DNA of 10,537 nt from Phoronis ovalis (Eukaryota > Phoronida > Phoronidae). The stretch is from contig JAOXYB010062635.1 of assembly GCA_028565635.1 (NCBI GenBank), positions 1 through 10,537 on the forward strand. The letters are read 5' to 3'. Of this stretch, positions 1 through 7,021 are shown piece after piece. A program made the position numbers and the translations under genes. Below the pieces are notes generated by a model, which was not told the origin of the DNA, searched no databases, and saw only the letters and a program-made list of their open reading frames with translations. Position 1 is the stretch's first letter. Every line of letters begins with the position of its first letter.

Positions 1-920
1 CAATCCAAAAATAACTGGTAAAAAGTATACAATCCAAATCCAAATTTTTTTGGTCCGCCTCACACCCCTACCAAAAATACTTTGAGTACCCCCCCCCGGG
101 ATCTGTTCATTGTCCACTGTAAATACATTCTTTAATTCATAACCGTTATTGTCTCGTGAAAATTGGCAACACCCTCTTCTCACTGTAACGTCAACATTTC
201 TCTTAGTCTATCTATCCCAGCCACAGTAACATCGTGACACACAATATGGCGACTTAGTAAAATTAAATTATATACTTTTTACCCTTTGTGTATGGGAAGA
301 TTGCCAGTACAAGAGGCTATATTTCTTAGAGCAGTATGATACTGCATTACATCCCGACATTACATGTAAGAAAGAAGGATTTGGATTACATTTTAAGGGA
401 ATTTACGAGATTATTTCTAGTTTTAATAGACTTGCGATTCTAGGTTGTTAGGTTGTTTTTATCAGAGATTTGTCTGCCTTTAATTAACAATTATGCAGCT
501 TATCTAACACCTTGCATTATATATTATGTTATCGCTTGACCTTGCATAGGGGTGTACAAATGTGTTTTTGAAGATACATATTTATTTAGTTGCTTCATTA
601 AAGTACTAACTATTAATTTAGTTTCAGTTTTGTACAAAGGAAAATTGGACGAGAAGAACAAAACAGTTTTAGTGTTTAAACATTTCCATTTATTTAAAAC
701 TAGCTAGGTCATGTATTTATTAAACACCTGCGTTTCCTCTAGGGGTAGGTTTTATGTTCAAATGCATACTCAGTTCAATTACTGTAACAGTAAAAAAAGT
801 AACACCACTTATCAAAGGGAACGAGCTTCGGTTAATTAACGATAAACTCTAATTACAATAACAACAGGGCAATTAAACACAAAATGGAGTCCACTATACG
901 AGAAGTTAATACAAATTAAG

Positions 921-937
921 TCTCGCATCTTGCGAGA
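921..937. repeat. Perfect 7-bp inverted repeat with 3-nt loop
   Basis: TCTCGCA and TGCGAGA are exact reverse complements separated by TCT. It is too short to call a functional hairpin by itself. It stands out because it lies 3 nt before a 16-nt word that is repeated about 1.1 kb away. Confidence 0.5.
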
Positions 938-940
938 GTT

Positions 941-956
941 GTAAACTAGCAGTATC
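941..956 (+). repeat. 16-nt direct repeat, copy 1
   Basis: GTAAACTAGCAGTATC occurs here and again exactly at 2058-2073 inside intron 1 of gene A. An exact 16-mer shared by chance in a window this size is unlikely, so the two copies may be remnants of one dispersed element. The flanking sequences do not obviously match. Confidence 0.5.
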
Positions 957-1574
957 AATTCAAACACCGTATACAACTATATTTTAATAAATAACTCATT
1001 TCATTTTTAATTAGTATGCTCATTGTGTGGACTCGGAACTCTGAAGATAATCCCGGGAAACATTATGTATCTTCAATGCAATAACATTTGCTCGACACTC
1101 TAGTTTGTTGGTCAAAAGCTCGGGGTCAGAAGTTCTTACAACTCAGGACAACATCTGTTTAAACCGGTTGAAAGTTATAATCAGCTCTTGTGTTTAGTGT
1201 GCTTATAATGAAAGATAAGAAATAATAAAATGTGTTATAGATGGCAATTTATTCTTTGAGTATGTTACTGTATAGATTCAGTCCATTTGTTTATACTTCA
1301 CAAAGCCAGGCTTTACATACATGTATGTTATGTTTGTAACTACTGAGAGGGCCCAAGTGCCTACTGTTGTATGTAAATAATATGTATGACATATACAAGG
1401 AATGACATATTATCCACTATCACATATTATTCAATACTTTATACAATATAAGGTAGGTCTTTCTTATCATTTGATTGTTATTATTCCATTAGAAAACCGA
1501 TTTAAAGTCTTTAAACAAGTAGGTACAGACAGCGCCGTTTATACATTGGATCAAACCCAAGGTGTGACTGCTAT

Positions 1575-1593
1575 CGAAACCGAAACCGAAACC
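1575..1593 (+). promoter_or_regulatory. Triple GAAAC ISRE/IRF-type element upstream of gene A
   Basis: The sequence is CGAAACCGAAACCGAAACC, three GAAAC units at exact 6-nt spacing. IRF-family proteins bind GAAA half-sites at this spacing (GAAANNGAAA, the core of the interferon-stimulated response element). It lies about 310 nt before the start codon of gene A and on the same strand, a usual place for a proximal enhancer. Invertebrates including molluscs have IRF genes, although interferon itself is a vertebrate molecule. The motif is seen directly; its use by an IRF is inferred. It could also be a chance hexanucleotide microsatellite of three units. Confidence 0.55.
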
Positions 1594-1660
1594 ACGAAGG
1601 TGTCCGAATGCTTAGGCCGAGTACTTTGAGGGCCAATTCAGTTAAAAATTGCTGCTTTGT

Positions 1661-1820
1661 TTCGTTGGAATTTTTTGCCTACTGTTTCCCTTGACGTAGT
1701 GGCTTTTAAAAAATTAACAGCGTATTCGCATGACAAACAACATTACGGCTATAACATAGCGGGACTTATATTAGCTGACAACCTATAGCAATAAATTTTG
1801 GCAAATGTATAGATTTATAA
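1661..1820 (+). promoter_or_regulatory. Candidate proximal promoter of gene A
   Basis: Several weak matches cluster between the GAAAC element and the start codon. They are TTCGTTGGAA (1661-1670, a TTC-N4-GAA STAT-type palindrome), TGACGTA (1692-1698, half-CRE), GGGACTTATA (1761-1770, only the first seven bases of the NF-kB decamer) and TTTATAA (1814-1820), a TATA-like box about 80 nt before the ATG. Each would be unremarkable alone. The order and the distance to the coding start fit a short promoter with transcription starting near 1850. Confidence 0.35.
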
Positions 1821-1901
1821 TGCATTTTGGAGCATGCATAATAGCATATTCCTTCATCCTGGCACTTACTTAAGTATACCACATTGCTTATAGGCTGAAA
1901 T

Positions 1902-2036
1902 ATGGCTCAAGGAGTCAGTGCAGAATGGATACCGTCTACAGCATTCCAAGTCAACAGTAACTGTGACACAGATGAGACGAGTGTAAAACAGCTATGTTGG
2001 AATACCGTAAATATTGAGAACTTAGATGCAGATGAG
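1902..2036 (+). CDS. Gene A coding exon 1
   Basis: It has 45 codons, starts MAQG and ends in D-A-D-E, with a GAG|GTATCA donor (phase 0). Gene B exon 1 starts MAEG and ends in A-D-Y-E at a GAG|GTATGA donor. Both carry an acidic stretch followed by E-T-(S/N)-(V/I)-K-Q. A TTATAG just before the ATG (ending 1893) could be an acceptor joining an unseen 5' UTR exon. Confidence 0.8.
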
Positions 2037-4083
2037 GTATCAACCTTTTAAGAATATGTAAACTAGCAGTATCTGACCAAATTGCTTTAAAGAGTGCATT
2101 CGAAACATTGCTCTAATTATAATGCATAGTGTACTACAAATAGTATGGTTTATTTAAAAGGCAATGTGGGCCCTTAAAGGCACAAAGTGTAAGTGGTAGT
2201 AATCTATATTATGTTTCAGTCTGAAACGAGTACAGACGAGCTGCGCAGATCTCAAGCAATGAAGATTGGACATCTTATGAACCATTACACCAAGTGAGTA
2301 AAGTAATGTCTCTAGACAGAATATAATTTTCGATTAGTTGACTTGTGAATGCATGTCGAATGTTTATCTTATATTGCTACTACACAATTAAAGCATTTTG
2401 CAAACATGTTCAATGTTTAATAGTGCCTACTGTAGTTACTTTAAGGTGATGAATATAATTCTTGAACGAAGATCATGTATATTTACTATATAATATGTAA
2501 AGGAAACTTATTGTTGTATAAAATCTAGGATATATAAAACTCTAAAGCATCCTTTTTTCAAAGTGTTTCGTTTATGGAAAGATGAAAATAGAGTGGAAAC
2601 CAGTAAAACGTAGAACCCCGGACGTAGAAGAGGCAACAATACGAAGCAGTGATAGAAACAATTCACTTTTAATAATGGGATGCAAAAATACAGGAATTAA
2701 GCTATTGATTATAAAGATCCAAACGATGTTCTTAAAATGTGCATATGGTTTACTTGAACGTACTAAAAGTAAAAACTGTTTAAATTCTCAATTCCACAGT
2801 AGCTATCTGTTTTTGTGGTCTTTGGTATTTTTGGTTGGCAATTTACTATATGCAAACATGAATCTACCGGGAGCTGCAGCAGTTTTTAGGCTTATAGTCA
2901 ACTCGAGTAAACGCAATGTTGCAAAAGCAGGCAATAGTTTACTGCATATTACAAATGCAGCTTTAATTGAATTGTGTATGGCGACACCATTATACATTCC
3001 AGAGCACAGCAGCCTGCCAAAGCTTTCCGTTCTCCTCCACCTTCTTATGCATCAGATGACCCATTTAACCATAACCGTATAATAACATTGACACATCCAG
3101 GAGGGGAGGCCACACAGGTGCGTACTTCCTTATGTAATTCCTTGCTATAGATTCGTATTCGTATTTGTAGTATGATGCACATTTTAAAAACAAACATGTA
3201 TTCGTGACTGTATGCATGCATAGATTTGATATTAAATGTAGCAATATGTAATGAATATGTTATACGTAATTATATATAACACTGGTTTGCACGGAACAAG
3301 TATAGTCCATTACAAAAATCAGCAACGTCATTAATCTTTGCAACGAAAAAAATCTAACAAACTATTTTCATATTTTAGAGAATACCTACTTCAGTACGTA
3401 GAAGCAGTGGTATGAAGGTGGAAGCACATATTGCGCTTTATGAACGGTTACTTCAAGAGAAAGATAGTGTCATAAAGGGAAAGGAAGACTTTAATGCTGA
3501 ATTAATGGAAGCAAATAAAATGCTAAGAAACAAACTAACAAAAGCTGAGAGTGAAATTCTTTTTCTGCAAAAAATGTTGAGCGAGAATGGAAAAATTAAT
3601 TTTGATGCTGAAAAGCTGCATGAGGAAAAAATAAAATTGTTAAATAAAATAGATGGGCTTGAGAAACAATTAGGCCATTCTATGAGCAATTTTAGAAAAA
3701 CGAAAGACAGCCTTATTTCACAATCGGGCGAGACCAACGAAACAGTTACAAGAATGAAAGAAAACTTAAGTTTACCAGTAAAATTAAAATTGCCAGTAGA
3801 GATGAACAAAATTCAGTGCTGTCCACTGGAAGAAACTTACTATCAAAAACTACCCGATGAGCTAAAAGTCCAAATAAATTACCTAAAAGAAGAAAATGAA
3901 ATGATGAAAGGAGATGTAGAGAAACTTCGGAAGACTGAAAAGGAGCTGGAAGATATGAAGGAACGGGAAAGTCAATACATGTACATGTTTAAAGAGTTTA
4001 AGTCTAAAATCGTTAATTTAGAAAAGGACATCAGTGTCTTAAGAGAACAGAAGGCTGATTTTCCAGTAGAGAGTAGGTTATAA
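1902..4083 (+). CDS. Gene A: PPxY-containing coiled-coil protein, four coding exons (~342 aa)
   Basis: Joined exons 1902-2036, 2220-2293, 3003-3117 and 3379-4083 give one open frame with intron phases 0, 2, 0 and GT-AG borders throughout. I do not recognise the family. The protein has a polar, acidic N-terminus (1-69), an R-S-P-P-P-S-Y block at residues 79-85 that is a PPxY motif for WW-domain partners, and from about residue 124 a Leu/Glu/Lys-rich helical region with heptad-like spacing to near the C-terminus, interrupted around 210-250. There is no signal peptide or membrane segment, so it is probably cytosolic or nuclear. The ATG at 1902 is in good Kozak context (A at -3, G at +4) and aligns with the paralogue's start. 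Gene B downstream is a clear tandem paralogue. A stops just after D-F-P-V-E-S, where B continues about 70 residues. An adaptor or scaffold role is inferred. The long open frame starting at 3412 is only part of exon 4. Confidence 0.83.
2037..2219 (+). other. Gene A intron 1 (183 nt)
   Basis: It begins GTATCA and ends TATGTTTCAG. Translating through it from exon 1 stops after four more codons, so retention would truncate the protein. It contains the second copy of the 16-nt repeat (2058-2073). Confidence 0.75.
2058..2073 (+). repeat. 16-nt direct repeat, copy 2
   Basis: This is an exact copy of 941-956 (GTAAACTAGCAGTATC) in the same orientation, inside intron 1 of gene A. Confidence 0.5.
2220..2293 (+). 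CDS. Gene A coding exon 2
   Basis: It follows TTTCAG and encodes S-E-T-S-T-D-E to M-N-H-Y-T, leaving two bases (AA) before a GTGAGT donor (phase 2). The matching exon of gene B starts S-D-L-S-S-D-S and shares the pattern I/V-G-x-L-(M/I)-N near its end, also in phase 2. Only three nucleotides separate the lengths of the two exons. Confidence 0.8.
2294..3002 (+). other. Gene A intron 2 (709 nt) with an unexplained long open frame
   Basis: The donor is GTGAGT and the acceptor TACATTCCAG. From 2582 a forward frame stays open for 166 codons to 3082, crossing exon 3 in a different frame from the gene; part of the opposite strand (2803-2997) is open too. The encoded sequence has basic and hydrophobic stretches but no motif I recognise. 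It may be a decayed mobile-element fragment, an alternative exon or chance. The 5' half of the intron (2294-2580) is ordinary AT-rich sequence. Confidence 0.6.
3003..3117 (+). CDS. Gene A coding exon 3 carrying the PPxY motif
   Basis: It is 115 nt long, exactly the length of its counterpart in gene B. It completes a split Lys codon (phase 2), then encodes A-Q-Q-P-A-K-A-F-R-S-P-P-P-S-Y and ends E-A-T-Q at a CACAG|GTGCGT donor (phase 0). The R-S-P-P-P-S-Y block is identical in the paralogue. The rest, rich in Asn, Pro and Thr, looks disordered and has diverged. Confidence 0.82.
3118..3378 (+). other. Gene A intron 3 (261 nt)
   Basis: It begins GTGCGT and ends CATATTTTAG with a T-rich tract. 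It separates the PPxY exon from the coiled-coil exon in phase 0, as in gene B (234 nt). Nothing else was noted in it. Confidence 0.78.
3379..4083 (+). CDS. Gene A coding exon 4: coiled-coil region and stop
   Basis: It has 234 codons plus TAA, entering in phase 0 after TTTTAG. After about 18 polar residues comes L-Y-E-R-L-L-Q-E-K-D, shared exactly with gene B, followed by a helical region rich in Leu, Glu and Lys. A looser stretch with N-L-S-L-P-V and Cys-Cys-Pro interrupts it before a second helix (Y-Y-Q-K-L-P-D-E-L onward, matching E-Y-Q-Q-L-H-D-D-L in B). Compared with B there are about 15 extra residues between Q-E-K-D and L-T-K-A-E. The frame ends shortly after A-D-F-P-V-E-S. The antisense open frame at 3453-3809 is a by-product of the Leu/Lys/Glu codon composition. 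Confidence 0.85.
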   Translation, partial: RIPTSVRRSSGMKVEAHIALYERLLQEKDSVIKGKEDFNAELMEANKMLRNKLTKAESEILFLQKMLSENGKINFDAEKLHEEKIKLLNKIDGLEKQLGHSMSNFRKTKDSLISQSGETNETVTRMKENLSLPVKLKLPVEMNKIQCCPLEETYYQKLPDELKVQINYLKEENEMMKGDVEKLRKTEKELEDMKERESQYMYMFKEFKSKIVNLEKDISVLREQKADFPVESRL

Positions 4084-4563
4084 CCTCAAGAACAAGAACA
4101 GACAATTGGATGAGGAGCCGTGCAAAGAGTATAATTTATAGTTTCAACGACTGTTATATCTTTCTGATCTTTCAAAGCCCTTTCAAAGTTAACCCTAGAA
4201 GATATATATAATTTATACAAATAGTTTAATTGTTTGAAATTAAATATCCTTCACAACACTTTTGTTACATGTTACATAATGCACAATGTTCCTTATGCAG
4301 CACAATCAGATATAGGCATTGCATAATTATATTATTGTTTAAAAAAGTGTAAGTCACACAGTGTAACAGTCGAAAATGTGACACACATCAATATTAGACA
4401 GAACTGCAAAAGAAGAAACAAATTGTTCGTGGCAACAGTTTAAAATTTTTAAATGACGGTTCCAACCAAACTGTCAAAAAGCTGACTTGGTAATTACAGA
4501 CAAAAAATTGTTAGACTTAACGTACCTACAATTTTTAAAGATTATGCATTTGCCGGGAAGTCG
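4084..4563 (+). other. Probable 3' UTR and 3' flank of gene A
   Basis: It is AT-rich with no supported exon. It contains a direct repeat of CTTTCAAAG (about 4169-4197) and an inverted AAAAATTGT/ACAATTTTT pair near 4504-4537. In another frame, 4082-4141 reads as a short Lys/Asn/Glu-rich coiled-coil-like peptide, so gene A might once have been slightly longer, but this cannot be shown. Confidence 0.4.
4239..4244 (+). terminator. Possible poly(A) signal of gene A (ATTAAA)
   Basis: ATTAAA, the commonest variant poly(A) hexamer, lies 155 nt after the stop of gene A, with T/GT-rich sequence 15-30 nt further on. It is the nearest candidate. The first AATAAA is at 4770-4775 and another is at 5029-5034. 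Confidence 0.35.
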
Positions 4564-4613
4564 AACAGATTTCTAGGAACTCAAACAGCAGTTCGAGTCT
4601 CTAGAAATCTGTT
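4564..4613. repeat. 50-nt imperfect palindrome
   Basis: The outer 13 bases are perfect (AACAGATTTCTAG against CTAGAAATCTGTT) and the arms continue to the centre with 21 of 25 positions complementary and almost no loop. It lies between the 3' end of gene A and a CpG-containing segment. It could be a small foldback element or a cruciform-forming site. It is too short and loop-poor for a typical miRNA precursor. Confidence 0.65.
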
Positions 4614-4615
4614 AG

Positions 4616-4629
4616 TGTACCATGGCAAC
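4616..4629. promoter_or_regulatory. RFX-type X-box match
   Basis: TGTACCATGGCAAC matches the RFX palindrome GTTRCCATGGYAAC at 12 of 14 positions, with an intact right half (GGCAAC). It lies 3 nt after the palindrome and just before a locally CpG-containing stretch in otherwise AT-rich DNA. X-boxes usually lie close to transcription start sites, so it marks a possible promoter. Use is inferred only. Confidence 0.35.
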
Positions 4630-4703
4630 GCACGCGAATATACGGACATACATTTCGATGTGATAACCACAAAAATGTTCGCATGGAGGAAACAGGCGCG
4701 CAG
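4630..4703 (+). other. Possible distal leader exon upstream of gene B
   Basis: This stretch has more CpG than its surroundings and ends in GCGCAG|GTGAGG, a strong splice donor at 4704. An ATG at 4683 gives seven codons (M-E-E-T-G-A-Q) to that donor. Spliced to the acceptor-like GATATTCAG ending at 6823, it would enter gene B in frame and add a short N-terminal extension; spliced at 6794 it would be out of frame and serve only as a UTR. No transcript evidence is available, and it may be chance. Confidence 0.25.
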
Positions 4704-5698
4704 GTGAGGATTGATACCGGTTAGGTATGCCTGATAACTGTTTTTAAAATCCAAGAAAATCCATGCTATAATAAAATGTCTTTAAAATTGGCGGTATTGA
4801 TAAAAGCGTCAAGTAATCTAGATGTAATTGAAATCCCCTTATGATATTGTTGTAAATATTTTCTGACTTGCTTGAGACTTGTCTCCCTGTCAGACGAATT
4901 GGTTATAAATATTGATAATGATTTTCATTGTGTAAATATATATTTTTACAGGGATATGTATGTACTATCAACATTGAAAGTAGTTTTATAAAGAACCTGC
5001 AAATTCACGTCATGTAACATATTATATCAATAAATGATGAGTGCATTACTTCTAGTAGTTTGTGAGTTTCTAAGGGTTATCAGTCTAGACTTGACTTTAC
5101 TGATGTTTTAGTTTGTAAAAAAATATGGCCGTGTTACCGAACAGTTCAGATATGTTGTATTATATAGTTATAACACCAAATCATTACACTTGCGCAAAAC
5201 AGGCTTATTAAAACGTTTTACTATCATTAATCATGCTAGGTAAAATTATTATAGCACACATAATATCATATTTTAGTATGCACCTCGCATCTGCATGTTT
5301 CGAAACTGACATAACATTTCTGAATTTTCATATTTGCGCCCAAAACTAAACTTTTTAAAAAATTTATATACATAGTTAACACTTATATTGTCAGACACAA
5401 AATTGAGACATGCTTGTTATAAGGTCATGACTCAACTTTCATTGTTTGGCTCAAAATTATGAAAATACTTTTCAAAATTAATCCAAAATATCGGGTAATG
5501 ACGAAGCCCTAGATGACTTCCCTCTCCTTTTATTATTAAACATTGGTTTATACAACATGAACATGATGAGAAATTAAAAAAAGACCACTTGTACTGTATC
5601 TAGAAGACGTCAAAACAAACCAACAACGAAAAACCACAAAATACTATTAGTAAATACTTCTATTTGTACACGAAGTGAAATCATGAAGTGTATGGGGA

Positions 5699-5725
5699 GA
5701 TAGATAGCAGAGCGATAACGAGATA
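5699..5725 (+). promoter_or_regulatory. Cluster of four GATA motifs
   Basis: GATA begins at 5699, 5703, 5714 and 5722, within 27 nt, about 1.1 kb upstream of gene B. Clustered GATA sites are typical of GATA-factor enhancers, including blood-cell enhancers, but the element could equally be a decayed simple repeat. Confidence 0.3.
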
Positions 5726-6013
5726 GCGATCACAAAAAATGACAATTAGAAATGTTCTTCAAATAATGCTTGAACGTGGATTATGCACTTTACCCTGCAG
5801 TCCAAAGGTAATTGATTCTTCATCTCATAATGCATTTATCGCACGTAATAGGTATCGACACTAGCCAGCAGCCAAGCACAAGGTTATCTTTACCGGATTA
5901 TCTTGTAATTTTGTTTGTTTTAGTCTCTTGTTGCCAGCACATCATTTCAAGAATAGTAACCTGCTGACCGGAACCTCGGTCCTATCTGCAAGTTAATTGT
6001 GAAACTATCATAT

Positions 6014-6160
6014 CCTGTGACAATGTCAATATTCTAGATTTTGTGACATATTTTATGTAATATTATCAACCAGTCACACCAACTTGTTACGTCTAAGACT
6101 TTTGACTTGAGCCCCCTTAGGAACCTTGGTATTAAACGGGGGATGTTTATAAATATTAAC
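6014..6160 (+). repeat. Diverged direct duplication, copy 1
   Basis: Matching blocks occur in the same order here and at 6382-6488: CCTGTGAC, CTAGA, GACATA followed by a T-rich tract, AAGACT, CCCCTT-x-GGAACCTT, TATTAA and TATAAA. This copy is longer by about 40 nt of insertions. Its family is unknown. Confidence 0.4.
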
Positions 6161-6381
6161 AAACGCTAGTTTCAAAGGTCTAAACTTCTTGGTATGCCTA
6201 CAATATTAAAGAAATTTAAAATAAAAAAGAGGAATATAATATAATATATTTGGTAATTAGGAAATTCATAATGACAATGACATCTATAGATTTATTAGTT
6301 TTAATTGGCGTTCTCTCTGCTTATTCTTAATTCTCAAAATGCTGTAGCTCTAATATTGCTTAGCGAGATTGATCACAACCC

Positions 6382-6488
6382 CCTGTGACGGCTAGAAAAA
6401 GGACATAGTTTTTATATACAAGACTTGACAAGACTGATATTTCTGGTTGATTCCCCTTGGGAACCTTATAATATTAATAAATATAAAC
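6382..6488 (+). repeat. Diverged direct duplication, copy 2
   Basis: This is the second copy of the block series described for 6014-6160, with the same order and orientation. It ends about 350 nt before the start codon of gene B. Confidence 0.4.
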
Positions 6489-6700
6489 TTATCTGTGTAT
6501 TCGTAGTACTAACTATATCTATTTTTTATATTTAAGATAACTAGTTTGTTTACTAAGGCGAAAGTTAGTGTCGTTTGCAGGTGTAATAAAAATAACTAAC
6601 TCACAATGGTTTATTCACTATGTAATAAGAAAATACAAATGTTGCTTGCACACAGTGTTAAATTTCAAAGCGCATGCAGCTATATAGCTCATTAAACACC

Positions 6701-6781
6701 TTTATATATATACGTCACACCGCCCGGGAAAGTCCCAGGCACCGTCACATAAAAATTTGATAAAATAATATATATATATAT
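6701..6781 (+). promoter_or_regulatory. Candidate proximal promoter of gene B
   Basis: A GC-rich island lies between two TA tracts. In order: TTTATATATA (6701-6710), TACGTCA (6711-6717, half-CRE on the minus strand), the NF-kB decamer (6727-6736) inside a GCC-x-GGGA/TCCC-x-GGC inverted repeat (6722-6740), a second GTCAC, then an (AT)n tract (about 6768-6781) that could act as a TATA box 60-75 nt before the ATG. This is a compact, plausible promoter, but no transcription start site is known. Confidence 0.45.
6727..6736 (-). promoter_or_regulatory. Exact consensus NF-kB (Rel) site upstream of gene B
   Basis: The + strand reads GGAAAGTCCC, the reverse complement of GGGACTTTCC, the classical kB decamer. 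With one more base it is GGGAAAGTCCC, symmetrical at both ends. It lies 105 nt upstream of the gene B start codon. The sequence match is direct; binding by a Rel protein is inferred. Confidence 0.55.
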
Positions 6782-6841
6782 TTGTAATCTGCAGAATAAA
6801 CTCAGCTATTTTTGGATATTCAGTACATGTTTTACTCAAGT

Positions 6842-7021
6842 ATGGCAGAGGGTACAAACGGTAATACTAATAATTCATGTCTCGGCACAGAACATTTTGC
6901 GTCATATTCCCGTGACCAAGTTTACAACTATCACGTGAATAGCGATGGTGAAGACAGTGAAGAAGAAACGAACATAAAACAGATACTTGTTGACAGCAGA
7001 GGAAATGGTGCAGATTATGAG
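6842..7021 (+). CDS. Gene B coding exon 1
   Basis: It has 60 codons and ends G-A-D-Y-E at GAG|GTATGA, where reading through would hit TGA immediately (phase 0). The frame is open upstream to 6812 without a better ATG. It is 15 codons longer than exon 1 of gene A, the extra length lying in the Asn/Tyr-rich middle before the acidic patch. Confidence 0.8.

Larger units (their letters stand above)
1..1574. other. Upstream non-coding region, no gene seen
   Basis: I see no convincing coding exon here on either strand; open frames are short and have no protein character. The first 110 bases contain several AATCCAAA units and a run of nine C residues at about 89-97, which looks like the edge of a dispersed repeat, but I cannot name a family. 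A 7-bp perfect hairpin lies at 921-937 and is followed by a 16-nt word (941-956) that recurs in intron 1 of gene A. Distal regulatory sequence for gene A, or a non-coding exon of an upstream gene, could be hidden here. Confidence 0.5.
4704..6700. other. Intergenic region between genes A and B
   Basis: It is AT-rich with no open frame of protein character on either strand. It holds AATAAA hexamers at 4770-4775 and 5029-5034, a cluster of four GATA motifs at 5699-5725 and a diverged direct duplication (6014-6160 and 6382-6488). If the distal leader exon at 4630-4703 is real, most of this would be its intron. Confidence 0.5.

Noticed and set aside
1-110. Possible dispersed repeat with a nine-C run at the left edge
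   Set aside because: The run and the AATCCAAA units look repeat-like, but the element is cut by the window edge and I cannot assign a family or boundaries.
1402-1629. 75-codon forward open frame overlapping the GAAAC element
   Set aside because: It has no protein character or homologue in the upstream region of gene B, and its T-E-T-E-T-E stretch is just the GAAACC repeat read in frame.
3453-3809. 118-codon minus-strand open frame inside gene A exon 4
   Set aside because: It is antisense to the coiled-coil coding sequence; its Phe/Ser/Leu-rich composition is the expected mirror of Lys/Glu/Leu codons.
4021-4083. Resemblance of the gene A C-terminus (K-A-D-F-x-x-E) to the UBAN ubiquitin-binding motif of NEMO/ABIN-type proteins
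   Set aside because: The adjacent Arg of the E-R pair and the following R-E and helix are missing before the stop, and the paralogue has Pro and Gly residues just before the same motif, which is incompatible with a coiled-coil UBAN.
6812-6841. N-terminal extension of gene B exon 1 upstream of 6842
   Set aside because: It begins at TTG, and the ATG at 6827 has weak context; alignment with the start of gene A and the strong Kozak context favour 6842.
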